Assembly: GCF_028737265.1 (NCBI RefSeq)
Contig: NZ_JAQZAK010000001.1
Coordinates: 124,001 to 188,000, forward strand
Source of the DNA: Actinomycetospora callitridis
Lineage (GTDB): Bacteria; Actinomycetota; Actinomycetes; Mycobacteriales; Pseudonocardiaceae
DNA: 64,000 nucleotides
Direction of reading: 5' to 3'
A model generated the notes under the pieces. It was not told where the DNA came from. It saw only the letters and a program-made list of their open reading frames with translations, and did no database searches. Position 1 is the stretch's first letter, and every line of letters starts with the position of its first letter. The translations under genes were made by a program, and so were the position numbers. Of the stretch, positions 56,451-64,000 are shown in pieces.

Positions 56451-58191
56451 CAGCGGCTATGCGGCGGTGGCGGAGGAGCCACGTCCGTCCGTCGTGCCGC
56501 TGTGGTCGTCGTGGGTTCCCGGGCCCGAGCTCGCGGCGGCGCTGGCCGGTTCCGAGGCCGTCGACCTCGTGGACGACGAGGGCCACGACGCCGCCGAACG
56601 TCTCGCGGGCTGGGAGGCGATCGCGAACTGGGCGACCGGTCACCTCTACCGCGAGACCGGCGAGTACCTCCACGCCCGTCAGGGCCGTGTTCGAGGTGCC
56701 GGGCAGGCAGAGCTGGTGTCGGAGGCCGTGGCGATGGAGGTCGCCACGCTCGCCCGGGTCGCGCCGCGCACGGGAGAGATCCGCATCTGCCAGGCCGAGA
56801 CCCTGATCGACCAGCTGCCCCGAACCCTCGACGCGCTCGAGGCCGGGCAGATCTCGATGTCGCACGTGCGGGTCGTGATCGAGCAGACCGAGCTGTGCGA
56901 CCCGGGGACGGCGCGCGCCGTGGACGCCGAGCTGTGGTCCCGGCCGGCGCGCGACCGGACGCCGACCCAGCTGCGCGACCTGGTGCGTCGCATCGTCACC
57001 CGGCTCGATCCCGACCAGTTGCGCCGCCGGCCCGAGCAGGCGCGGAAGGACCGCGATCTGCGGTACTGGTCGGACGACCACGGCGCCATCGGTGTCCTGC
57101 AGCTGCGCCTGCCCGCCGACGAGGCCCGCGGGGTCTACGCGGTGATCGACGGCTTCGCCCGTCGCGCCGGCGACGGGCCCGACGGCGAGAAGCGCACTCT
57201 CGCGCAGAAGCGCGCCGACACCACCCGCGACCTCGTCCTCGACGGCGCCACCGCCCGTCAGGGTGACTGCGCGGGCGACTGCTCCTGCGGTGCTGAGGGG
57301 GCGGGAGGCGGCGGCGTCGGCGGCGACCTGTCGAACGAGGCGGCCGGCGAGGCGACGGACACGGCGCCCGCCGAGCCGACCGATGAGGCGGCCGACGCGG
57401 CGCCCGCCGGGCCGACGGACGTGGCGACGGACGAGCCGAGTCCGACCGCGAGCTGCGACGGCGACCCGGTGGCCAGCCCTCCCAACGCCAACGCCAACGC
57501 CGACCCCCGGACCTCGCCCTCCGAGTACCAGCGCGACCCGGTGCGGGGCGTGCGGGTCGGTGCTCGGACACCGGTGCGCGCCGAGGTCCGGGTGACCATC
57601 GGGTGGGACGTGCTGGCCGGCTTCTCCGACCGGCCCGCGGAGCTCGAGGGCCACGGCCCGATCCCGGCCGAGATGGGTCGCCGGTTGGCGGGCGACCCGG
57701 ACTCCTGGTGGCGGCGGCTCCTCACCGACCCCGTCACCGGAACGGCCTCCCATCTCGACGCCCGGCGCTACCGACCACCCGGGTCGATGCAGGAGTTCGT
57801 GCGCGCCCGGGACATGACCTGCGCGGCACCCGGCTGCCGGGTGCCGGCGGCCCGCTGCGACCTCGACCACGTCGTTCCGTACGAGCACGGCCGTCCGGGG
57901 GGCGGTGCCGGGCCGACGCGCGCCGACAGGCTCAAGCCGGAGTGCCGGCGACACCACCGGCTCAAGACGTTGTCCGACTGGACGGCCGAGCTCGGTCCGG
58001 ATCCCGAGGGCGGCGGCGAGGCGGTGATCATCTGGACCTCGCCGTCCGGACACCGCTGGTGGGTGCGGCCGCCCGAGCTCGACCCGCCCTCGTGGGAACG
58101 CCCGACCGACGACTGGCCCCGGGACGTCGACTCGTGGCGACGGCGCGAGGCCGATCCGCGGGCGGTCGGCTCCTGGCCGCGCGCGGGATGA
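56443..58191 (+). CDS. DUF222/HNH endonuclease (13E12 repeat family)
   Basis: A 582-residue protein with an N-terminal DUF222 domain (about 40-290; EAVAMEVATLARVAPRTGEIRICQAETLIDQLPRTLDALEAGQISMSHVRVVIEQT), a variable Ala/Pro/Thr/Asp linker (about 280-370, with CAGDCSCGAEG) and a C-terminal HNH nuclease: MTCAAPGCRVPAARCDLDHVVPYEHG followed by LKPECRRHHRLKTL. These genes are multicopy in actinobacteria; several are DNA-damage induced. The SOS box overlapping the start supports that here. Confidence 0.92.
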   Translation: MFDSGYAAVAEEPRPSVVPLWSSWVPGPELAAALAGSEAVDLVDDEGHDAAERLAGWEAIANWATGHLYRETGEYLHARQGRVRGAGQAELVSEAVAMEVATLARVAPRTGEIRICQAETLIDQLPRTLDALEAGQISMSHVRVVIEQTELCDPGTARAVDAELWSRPARDRTPTQLRDLVRRIVTRLDPDQLRRRPEQARKDRDLRYWSDDHGAIGVLQLRLPADEARGVYAVIDGFARRAGDGPDGEKRTLAQKRADTTRDLVLDGATARQGDCAGDCSCGAEGAGGGGVGGDLSNEAAGEATDTAPAEPTDEAADAAPAGPTDVATDEPSPTASCDGDPVASPPNANANADPRTSPSEYQRDPVRGVRVGARTPVRAEVRVTIGWDVLAGFSDRPAELEGHGPIPAEMGRRLAGDPDSWWRRLLTDPVTGTASHLDARRYRPPGSMQEFVRARDMTCAAPGCRVPAARCDLDHVVPYEHGRPGGGAGPTRADRLKPECRRHHRLKTLSDWTAELGPDPEGGGEAVIIWTSPSGHRWWVRPPELDPPSWERPTDDWPRDVDSWRRREADPRAVGSWPRAG

Positions 58192-58315
58192 CGGGCGCCG
58201 TGGTCACCCGGAGCCGCCGGAGATGGGTGCGGCGAGTCGCTCGGGTGATCGCCGAACCTCCCGCTCCCCGGGAGTCGTGCTGCGCGGGGGCGGCGGTGGC
58301 AGCGAAGGTGTCCCC

Positions 58316-59524
58316 GTGCGTACGGACGTGGTCGTCGTCGGCGCCGGCCCCGCGGGGCTGGTGCTCGCCTGGCTCCTGCAGCGGGCGGGGGTGGCGACGA
58401 CGGTCGTCGAGTCCCAGCCGCAGGCCGAGCTGGGCCTCCTGCCGAAGGCCGGCATCGTCGAGTACCGGACGGTGCAGATGCTCACCGCGGAGGGCCTCGG
58501 CGACACCGTCCTGCCGTTCGCGGCCGAGAACCGGCGTTGCGAGTTCCGCACCGCCGACGAGTCGGTCGTCGTCGACTACGCCGAGATCACCGGCGGCCGC
58601 CCGCACTACGTCTTCCCGCAGCACGAGCTGGTCGCGCGGGTGGCCGCCTCCTTCCTCGACGAGGGCGGCTCGATCCTCTTCGAGCACCGGGTCACGGCCG
58701 TCGAGCAGGACGAGGACGGGGCGCGGCTCTCGGTGACCGGGCCGGACGGGCCGCAGGAGATCCACGCCGACACCGTCGTCGGGTGCGACGGCGCGGGCAG
58801 TGCGGTGGCGCGCTCACTACGGGGGCACCTGAGCGTCCACGACCGCCACCACCCCATGCGGTTCCTCGTGATCAGCGCCGCGATGCCGCCCCTGGTCGAC
58901 CACACCATCTACGCCGCCCACCCCCGGGGCTACGCCGCGCACATGCGCCGGCTGCCCGACGTCACCCGGCTCTACCTCGAGGTGCCTGCCGGCGACACCG
59001 CCGCCGACTGGCCCGCCCCGCGGCTGCGCGACGAGCTGGGCCGGCGCCTCGGCGCGGACCTCGGCGACGTCGACCTGCCCGAGGTCGACGTCCTCGACCT
59101 CCGGGTCCGGGTGACGACGCCGATGCAGCACGGGCGGGTGTTCCTCGTCGGCGACGCCGCGCACCTGATCACCCCCGCCGGCGGCAAGGGCATGAACCTC
59201 GCGCTGGGTGACGCCGTCGAGCTCGCCCACGGATTGATCGAGCAGTACGGGCCGCAGCGCGACGGCGCCCGGGCGGAGCGCTACAGCGACACCCGCCTGC
59301 CCGTGATCTGGCGGACCGAGGCGTTCTCCGACTGGTTCCTGCGCGTCATCACCGCCCCGCCCGGCGCCGGGGGCGACCGTGACGGCTTCGGGCTGGGCCT
59401 GCGCGAGGGCTGGGTGTCGACGCTGCAGCACGATCCCCTGCTGCGGCGCTGGTTCGCCCACGCCTACGCGGGCGTGGACCCGGAAGGAGACCCGGAGAAA
59501 GACCCGGAGAAGGACCCGGGATGA
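58316..59524 (+). CDS. FAD-dependent aromatic hydroxylase (PobA/4-hydroxybenzoate 3-monooxygenase-like)
   Basis: A 402-residue class A flavoprotein monooxygenase. FAD site VVVVGAGPAGLVLAWLLQRAGVATTVVE (4-32), DG motif VVGCDGAGSAVARSL, and GDAAHLITPAGGKGMNLALGDAVELAHGL near residue 280-305. The KAGIVEYRTVQML block near 45 matches the PobA group. It probably hydroxylates a 4-hydroxybenzoate-like ring. The C-terminus ends in charged DPEGDPEKDPEKDPG repeats. GTG start with AAGG upstream. Confidence 0.88.
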   Translation: MRTDVVVVGAGPAGLVLAWLLQRAGVATTVVESQPQAELGLLPKAGIVEYRTVQMLTAEGLGDTVLPFAAENRRCEFRTADESVVVDYAEITGGRPHYVFPQHELVARVAASFLDEGGSILFEHRVTAVEQDEDGARLSVTGPDGPQEIHADTVVGCDGAGSAVARSLRGHLSVHDRHHPMRFLVISAAMPPLVDHTIYAAHPRGYAAHMRRLPDVTRLYLEVPAGDTAADWPAPRLRDELGRRLGADLGDVDLPEVDVLDLRVRVTTPMQHGRVFLVGDAAHLITPAGGKGMNLALGDAVELAHGLIEQYGPQRDGARAERYSDTRLPVIWRTEAFSDWFLRVITAPPGAGGDRDGFGLGLREGWVSTLQHDPLLRRWFAHAYAGVDPEGDPEKDPEKDPG

Positions 59525-59529
59525 CACGA

Positions 59530-59562
59530 CGGCCCCCGCCCCGGGTCCCGGGACGGAGGCCG
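59530..59562. terminator. Terminator between the hydroxylase and amidohydrolase
   Basis: Hairpin with outer arms CGGCC/GGCCG and inner CCCGG/CCGGG, two opposed mismatches, between two convergent genes. Confidence 0.65.
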
Positions 59563-59588
59563 CCGCGCGCCTCGGCGCCCGAGGGGGT

Positions 59589-61019
59589 TCAGGCGCCGTG
59601 CGTCGCCGCGGAGCGGTAGTCGGTGTACTGGTACGGGTTGTCGAGGATCTTCGTCTCGGGGATGTCGGGGTTCATGCCCTGACCCCACGCCTCCTCGCCG
59701 AGCTCGCCGCGCAGGTGGTCGACCGTCTCCTCCACCGCGCGCCGCGCAGCGGCCAGGTCGACGCCGACGAGGCGGTGGTCGCGCTTGACGACGCGGCCGT
59801 CGACGAGCACGGCCTCGACGTCGCCGCGCTGGGCCTGGAACGCGACGTGCCCGTGCGGGTGCAGGATCGGGAAGCTCACCGGCGAGTGTTCGTTGCGGAT
59901 CAGCACGAGGTCGGCCTTCTTGCCCACCTCGACGCTGCCGAGGTCGGCCTCGCGTCCGAGGGCCCGGGCGCCGCCGCGGGTGGCCATGTCGACCACGTGC
60001 TCGGCCCGCAGCGCGGCGTGGGTGACGGTCTCGCCGCGGGCGTGGGCCTCGAGGTGCTCGCGGGAGCGGTCGGCGCCGAGGGTCGAGCGCATCGCGGTGA
60101 ACAGATCGCCCGACCACCACACCGACGTGTCCATCGACAGGGAGACCGGGATGTCGTGGCTGCGCAACGCCCAGGTGGGCGGGTAGCCCTGGCCGGCGCT
60201 CTGCTCGCTCTCGGTGGACACCGACACCGAGCCGCCGGTGGCGGCGATCCGGTGGTACGAGTCGGCCGACAGCGTCGCCGCGTGGACGTAGATCGTCTCC
60301 GGCGCCATGAAGCCGTGCTCGTACATCAGCCGGATGCCGTCGTCGTTGGTCGCGCCCCAGACGCCGGCGTGGGTGGTCACCGGGAGGCCGAGGTCGCGGG
60401 CGACCTCGAACGCCGGCTTCTCCGGGAACGACGGGTCGCCGGTGACGTCGAACGCGAGCTGGAAGCCCTCGACGTCGCCGCGGCGCCGGTCGAGGAAGTC
60501 GCGGAGCTCGGAGGTCCCCGTCCAGTTCGCGGGCGCGTCCTGGATGTTGCCGTAGGCGAGCAGGAAGCGGCCGGGCACGGCGGCGAGGGCGTCGACCGCG
60601 GCGTCGGCGTGCTGGGTGGTCTGCAGCCCGTGCGACCAGTCGACGCAGGTGGTGACGCCGGCGTCGATCGCCTCGATGGCGGCGACCAGGTTGCCCGCGT
60701 GCACGTCCTGCGGGCGGAACTTGCGGCCGTGCTCGAGGTAGTACCAGACGAAGTACTGCGTGAGCGTCCAGTCGGCGCCGTAGCCGCGCATGGCCGTCTG
60801 CCACATGTGCCGATGGGTGTCGACCATTCCGGGCATGACGATGCCGCCGCGCGCGTCGATCTCCTCGGTGCCCGCCGGCACCTCGAGGTCGACACCGATG
60901 CCGGCGATGCGGTCGTCGACGACGAGCACGTCGTGGCCCTCGAGCACGGTGTGCCCGGCGTCGACGGTGAGCACGGTGCCGCCGCGCAGGACGACGGGGC
61001 GCCGCTCGGGCTGGCTCAT
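59589..61019 (-). CDS. Amidohydrolase (AtzA/TrzN-like chlorohydrolase-deaminase family)
   Basis: A 476-residue metal-dependent amidohydrolase. Metal ligands: PGMVDTHRHMWQTAMRG (HxH, about 69-71), LPVTTHAGVWG, MAPETIYVHAATLSADSYHRI and SLSMDTSVWWSGDLF (Asp). The N-terminal RGGTVLTVDAGHTVLEGHDVLVVDDRIAGIG and C-terminal GSVEVGKKADLVLIRNEHSP are the composite beta domain. Substrates of relatives include triazines, guanine and hydroxylated heterocycles. GAGGAG is 8 nt before the ATG. It diverges from the IclR gene. Confidence 0.88.
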   Translation of the reverse strand: MSQPERRPVVLRGGTVLTVDAGHTVLEGHDVLVVDDRIAGIGVDLEVPAGTEEIDARGGIVMPGMVDTHRHMWQTAMRGYGADWTLTQYFVWYYLEHGRKFRPQDVHAGNLVAAIEAIDAGVTTCVDWSHGLQTTQHADAAVDALAAVPGRFLLAYGNIQDAPANWTGTSELRDFLDRRRGDVEGFQLAFDVTGDPSFPEKPAFEVARDLGLPVTTHAGVWGATNDDGIRLMYEHGFMAPETIYVHAATLSADSYHRIAATGGSVSVSTESEQSAGQGYPPTWALRSHDIPVSLSMDTSVWWSGDLFTAMRSTLGADRSREHLEAHARGETVTHAALRAEHVVDMATRGGARALGREADLGSVEVGKKADLVLIRNEHSPVSFPILHPHGHVAFQAQRGDVEAVLVDGRVVKRDHRLVGVDLAAARRAVEETVDHLRGELGEEAWGQGMNPDIPETKILDNPYQYTDYRSAATHGA

Positions 61020-61212
61020 GGACGGGCTCCTCGTCACTCGCGGACGGATGTCCGGTAGACGGTCAGATGATGTGGGTCACTGTCGTCCAGCGATGGTGCA
61101 GCTGTCAACGACCCGACACGCGCGACCCGGTGACCGGAAACCGCGGGTGCTGTCCGCCAGGCGGACGTGCGGTTACGCTCCCGCCACCCGGACCTCGAGG
61201 AGGGTGGTGCCC

Positions 61213-62019
61213 GTGCCACGGGACGGAGCGGGCCCGGACTTCATCGAGGCCCTCGCGCGCGGCCTGGACGTGATCACCGCGTTCAAGGCCGGGCGCCCGG
61301 TGATGACGCTCGCCGAGGTGGCCGCCGCGACCGGGCTCGCACGCCCCACGGCGCGGCGCATCCTGCTCACCCTCACCGAGCTGGGGTACGTCCGCGCCGG
61401 CGAGCGCGGCTTCACCCTGACGCCCCGGGTGCTCGACCTCGGCGTCGCCTACGTCGACGCGCTGGGCCTGTGGGACGTCGCGCGCCCGCACCTCGAACGC
61501 CTGGTGGAGCGCACCGGGGAGTCCTGCTCCGTCGCCCAGCTCGACGGCTCCGACATCGTCTACGTCGCGCGCGTGGCCGTCCCCAAGATCGTGTCGCTGA
61601 CCGTGCAGATCGGCACGCGCTTTCCTGCGCTGCCGACGTCGCTCGGCAAGGTGCAGCTCGCCGCCCTGGCGCCCGACGAGCTCGAGCGCGTCCTCGCCGA
61701 GCCCACCCGCTCCGGCCTGGTCGCGCGCTGGCGTCCCGACCGCGAGGAGCGCGACGCGGCGCTGCGCGAGGTGCGGGCCCGCGGCTGGGCGCTCACCGAC
61801 GAGCAGCTGGCCCCGGGCATCCGCTCGGTGGCTGCACCCCTGCGCGACGGCGAGGGCCGCGTGATCGCCGGGGTCAACGTCAACTGCCACGCCGCCGAGA
61901 CCTCGGTGGCCCACCTCCTCGAGCACCACCTACCCCTGTTGCTGCAGGCCGCGGGCGACATCTCCGCGGACTTCGCGAGCCGGGAGAGGCTGCCGAGGGT
62001 CACGGCGCCGGCGTCCTGA
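61213..62019 (+). CDS. IclR-family regulator (PcaR-like)
   Basis: A 268-residue regulator. HTH: FIEALARGLDVITAFKAGRPVMTLAEVAAATGLARPTARRILLTLTELGYVRAGERGFTLTPRVLDLG (about 9-75), closest to PcaR/PobR-type activators. Effector domain: SCSVAQLDGSDIVYVARVAVPKIVSLTVQIGTRFPALPTSLGKVQLAAL and VAAPLRDGEGRVIAGVNVNCHA. GTG 61213 has GAGGAGG 8 nt upstream. It probably controls the divergent amidohydrolase and the surrounding aromatic genes. Confidence 0.92.
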   Translation: MPRDGAGPDFIEALARGLDVITAFKAGRPVMTLAEVAAATGLARPTARRILLTLTELGYVRAGERGFTLTPRVLDLGVAYVDALGLWDVARPHLERLVERTGESCSVAQLDGSDIVYVARVAVPKIVSLTVQIGTRFPALPTSLGKVQLAALAPDELERVLAEPTRSGLVARWRPDREERDAALREVRARGWALTDEQLAPGIRSVAAPLRDGEGRVIAGVNVNCHAAETSVAHLLEHHLPLLLQAAGDISADFASRERLPRVTAPAS

Positions 62020-62024
62020 GGGAC

Positions 62025-63218
62025 TCAGTCCGGATCCACCAGGTCGAGGAACACCCACGTCGCGCCGGGCGCCAGCCCCGCCAGGCGGCGCCCGCACCCG
62101 TGCCGGACCGCCGGCCCGGACGTGACGTGCTGGGTGCCGCCGTGCAGGTCGCGGAAGACGCGGTTGAGGTCTCCGCTGCGCAGCGCGGTGGTACCCGCCC
62201 ACTGGTAGACGGTCCGCCCGACGTCCTGGGCCGCGGTGGTCGCCGTGTGCAGGGCGAGCCGCAGGAGCGTCTCCTGGTCGGCGCTGAGGTGCTCGCCGCG
62301 GTCGAGGGTGGCCTCGACGTCGGCCCACACCTCCATGTTCCAGGCGCGCGCCGAGCGCAGCGTCGCCTCCGCGCGGGCGTAGTCGGCGTGGAACTCGGCG
62401 GTGTCGACCCCGGCGTTGCGCGTCCCGGTCTTCGCCACCGCGACCTCCTGCATCTCGTCGAGCAGGCGCCGTCCGACGCCGAGGGCCCAGCCGACGTGCT
62501 GGAGGCTCGCGAAGTTCGCGAGTCCCAGCCGGAACACCGCCCCGCCGAGCAGCGGCTCGGTGGTGGTCGCGACGTAGGTGTACTCGACGGGGACGAAGAC
62601 GTCCTCGCAGTGGTAGTCGACGCTGCCGGTGGCCCGCAGCCCCATGACGTCCCAGTCGTCGACGATCGTCACCTGCTCCTTGGGCAGGGTGAAGACCCGC
62701 ACCTCCCCGGTGTCCACCATCGCCGCGGTGTGGATGTGCGTGGCGTGGTGCAGCCCCGAGGCGAACGACCACGAGCCGGACAGCAGGAACCCGCCGTCGA
62801 CGGCGCGCGCCCGTCCCGGCCGCGTGCCCTGGCCCGCCGCGAGGGTGCGGTCGCCGTGCGCGGCGACGAGGTCGGCGAAGGGCTCCCGCCCGAGGTAGGC
62901 CGCCGTGGTGCCGATGGCCATCTGCAGCGTCATCACCACCCAGCCGGTGGACGCGTCGGCCCGGGCGAGGGCCTCGATCGCCGCGATCACCTGGCGCGGC
63001 GCGAGCTCCATCCCGTCGAGCTCGCGCGGCATGCTCATCGCGTAGAGGCCGCTCGCGTGCAGGGCCTCCGCCACCTCCGGGGTGAGGCGGGAGCCCTCCT
63101 CGTTGTCCCGGGCCTCGGCGCGCAGGAGCGGGTCGAGCTCGTCGATCCGCGCCATGACCTCGTCGAACCGGTCGCTGACGTGCAGCCCTGTGTCGGGCCG
63201 GACCATCTGGTCGGTCAC
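62025..63218 (-). CDS. Group D flavin-dependent monooxygenase (acyl-CoA dehydrogenase fold)
   Basis: A 397-residue enzyme of the HsaA/4-hydroxyphenylacetate hydroxylase type that uses FMNH2 from a separate reductase to hydroxylate a phenol. Seen: ALHASGLYAMSMPRELDGMELAPRQVIAAIEALARADASTGWVVMTL, FLLSGSWSFASGLHHATHIH, WDVMGLRATGSVDYHCEDVFVP and the end RVFRDLHGGTQHVTSGP. No flavin reductase gene is within the window. It follows the ring-cleaving dioxygenase gene with GTGA overlap. Confidence 0.88.
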   Translation of the reverse strand: MTDQMVRPDTGLHVSDRFDEVMARIDELDPLLRAEARDNEEGSRLTPEVAEALHASGLYAMSMPRELDGMELAPRQVIAAIEALARADASTGWVVMTLQMAIGTTAAYLGREPFADLVAAHGDRTLAAGQGTRPGRARAVDGGFLLSGSWSFASGLHHATHIHTAAMVDTGEVRVFTLPKEQVTIVDDWDVMGLRATGSVDYHCEDVFVPVEYTYVATTTEPLLGGAVFRLGLANFASLQHVGWALGVGRRLLDEMQEVAVAKTGTRNAGVDTAEFHADYARAEATLRSARAWNMEVWADVEATLDRGEHLSADQETLLRLALHTATTAAQDVGRTVYQWAGTTALRSGDLNRVFRDLHGGTQHVTSGPAVRHGCGRRLAGLAPGATWVFLDLVDPD

Positions 63219-64000
63219 GACTCCTCCTCGTCCGGCTCCACCGGCGTCTCGATCGGCTCGAGCTTCGAGAAGATCTCCTCGCGGCGGTCCTCGAACTGCT
63301 CGGGGAGCTGGAAGCGCGTCCCGAGCTCGTGCGGGGACTCGTCGCAGGTCCAGCCGCCCTCGGCGTGGGTGACGGCGAGCTCGAACAGGGCCCCGGACGG
63401 GGTGCGCACGTAGACCGACTTGAAGTACTTGCGGTCCTTGAGCTCGGAGATGTCGGTGTAGCCGTTGCCCTCGATGTCGAACTTGAGCGCGTCCTGGTTC
63501 TCGAGGGTCTCGAGGTTCCAGGCGACGTGGTGGAAGGTGCCCGCGCCGTAGCGCCAGGTGCCCTGCTCCTCGCCGTTGTCGGCGATCAGCTCGACGTGGT
63601 TGCCGACGGGGTCCTGCCCGACCTGGTACGCGGCGCGGTCGCCGTCCTCGACGAGCTTGCCCTGCGAGTGGAACACCTCGTCGGAGAACTCGATCATCCG
63701 CTCGGGCGTGGCGACGTGGATGCCGACGCCGTGGATGCCGTGGATCGCGTACTCCGGCGGGACGCCCTGCCCGGGATGACCGACCCTGGAGTCGGCGTCG
63801 GCGGGGACGAGCGCGTACTCGATACCGCAGGGGTGGCGGAACTCCAGGCGCCGCCGGTCGAACACCTCGGTGCTCGTGGCCTCGACGCCGCGCTCGGCGA
63901 GGCGGCTCGCCCAGAAGTCCAGGGAGTCCGCCGGCACCGCCAGGAGCACCTCGCGCGCCTGGTTCGTGCCGCGGCGCCCGACGAGCCCGGCCTGGCGCCA
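63215..64000 (-). CDS. PcpA/LinE-like ring-cleaving VOC dioxygenase (5' end outside window)
   Basis: The last 261 residues of a two-domain VOC protein; the frame is open to the window edge, beginning GLVGRRGTNQAREVLLAVP. Domain 2 has IHGIHGVGIHVATPERMIEFSDEVFHSQGK, GAGTFHHVAWNLETLENQDALKFDIEGNGYTDISELKDRKYFKSVYVRTPSGALFELAV, which gives His, His and Glu iron ligands. Relatives cleave (chloro)hydroquinones rather than catechols. It forms an operon with the flavin monooxygenase, which could make its substrate. Confidence 0.88.
   Translation of the reverse strand, partial: WRQAGLVGRRGTNQAREVLLAVPADSLDFWASRLAERGVEATSTEVFDRRRLEFRHPCGIEYALVPADADSRVGHPGQGVPPEYAIHGIHGVGIHVATPERMIEFSDEVFHSQGKLVEDGDRAAYQVGQDPVGNHVELIADNGEEQGTWRYGAGTFHHVAWNLETLENQDALKFDIEGNGYTDISELKDRKYFKSVYVRTPSGALFELAVTHAEGGWTCDESPHELGTRFQLPEQFEDRREEIFSKLEPIETPVEPDEEES

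Noticed and set aside
1..64000. tRNA, rRNA, insertion sequence, integrase or prophage
   Set aside because: I scanned by eye for TTCGA-arm patterns, transposase motifs and flanking repeats and saw none that hold up; a tRNAscan or IS search would settle it.

Overview
This is a very GC-rich, gene-dense actinobacterial chromosome segment with many GTG starts. It is probably from Pseudonocardiaceae or a relative such as Pseudonocardia or Actinomycetospora; the genus is an inference. Supporting evidence: a mycothiol-type nitroreductase (Rv2466c family), a DesA3/Rv3230c-like desaturase-reductase pair, a mycobacterial-type SOS box on a DUF222/HNH gene, a class F sortase, and a mycosporine-like amino acid cluster of the kind described from Actinosynnema and Pseudonocardia. 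About 70 genes are supported. I see no tRNA, rRNA, CRISPR array, insertion sequence or phage.

Layout. 1-11 kb: housekeeping and stress genes (idi, AraC/VOC pair, DHA2 efflux pump with TetR and twin operators, Crp-like regulator, MHS transporter, universal stress protein, DJ-1/PfpI, ACT protein). 11-16 kb: cell-surface genes: class F sortase with a secreted protein carrying 14 LPTTD repeats, a two-gene HTTM membrane operon, and an exported His/Met-rich protein. 16.5-31.7 kb: a metal-homeostasis island with cobF, an Opp/Nik-type ABC importer operon with a fused permease and an embedded MFS exporter, cbtBA, a split feoAB, a DtxR-family regulator, a siderophore-interacting protein behind an iron box, and Fe/Mn superoxide dismutase. 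Nickel-regulator-like (Nur-like) boxes lie before both the importer/cbtBA and sodA.

31.7-37.5 kb: a complete mycosporine-like amino acid (MAA) operon, HAD-mysA-mysB-dioxygenase-mysC-mysD. Its HAD protein has lost the nucleophile motif and its TauD-like protein lacks the iron-binding HxD segment. 37.6-39.8 kb: a 59-residue coiled-coil protein behind a GGTACC array, an alanine-type aminotransferase and a RibD-like reductase. 39.8-48.4 kb: a GntR-controlled aromatic or alicyclic catabolic region (dehydrogenase, FAH-family hydrolase, extradiol dioxygenase, aldolase, SnoaL-like proteins, second VOC dioxygenase, SDR, MBL hydrolase) with four related operator-like sites. 48.4-55.8 kb: a frameshifted nitroreductase, a MerR-ECF sigma-methyltransferase operon divergent from a fatty-acid desaturase system, and an FAD oxidoreductase. 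55.9-58.2 kb: a decayed P-loop kinase and an SOS-controlled HNH endonuclease. 58.3-64 kb: a second aromatic module (PobA-like hydroxylase, amidohydrolase, IclR regulator, group D flavin monooxygenase, PcpA-like ring-cleaving dioxygenase cut by the window end).

Many operons use 4-nt ATGA/GTGA stop-start overlaps, implying translational coupling. All functional assignments are from reading translated sequence; no database search was run.
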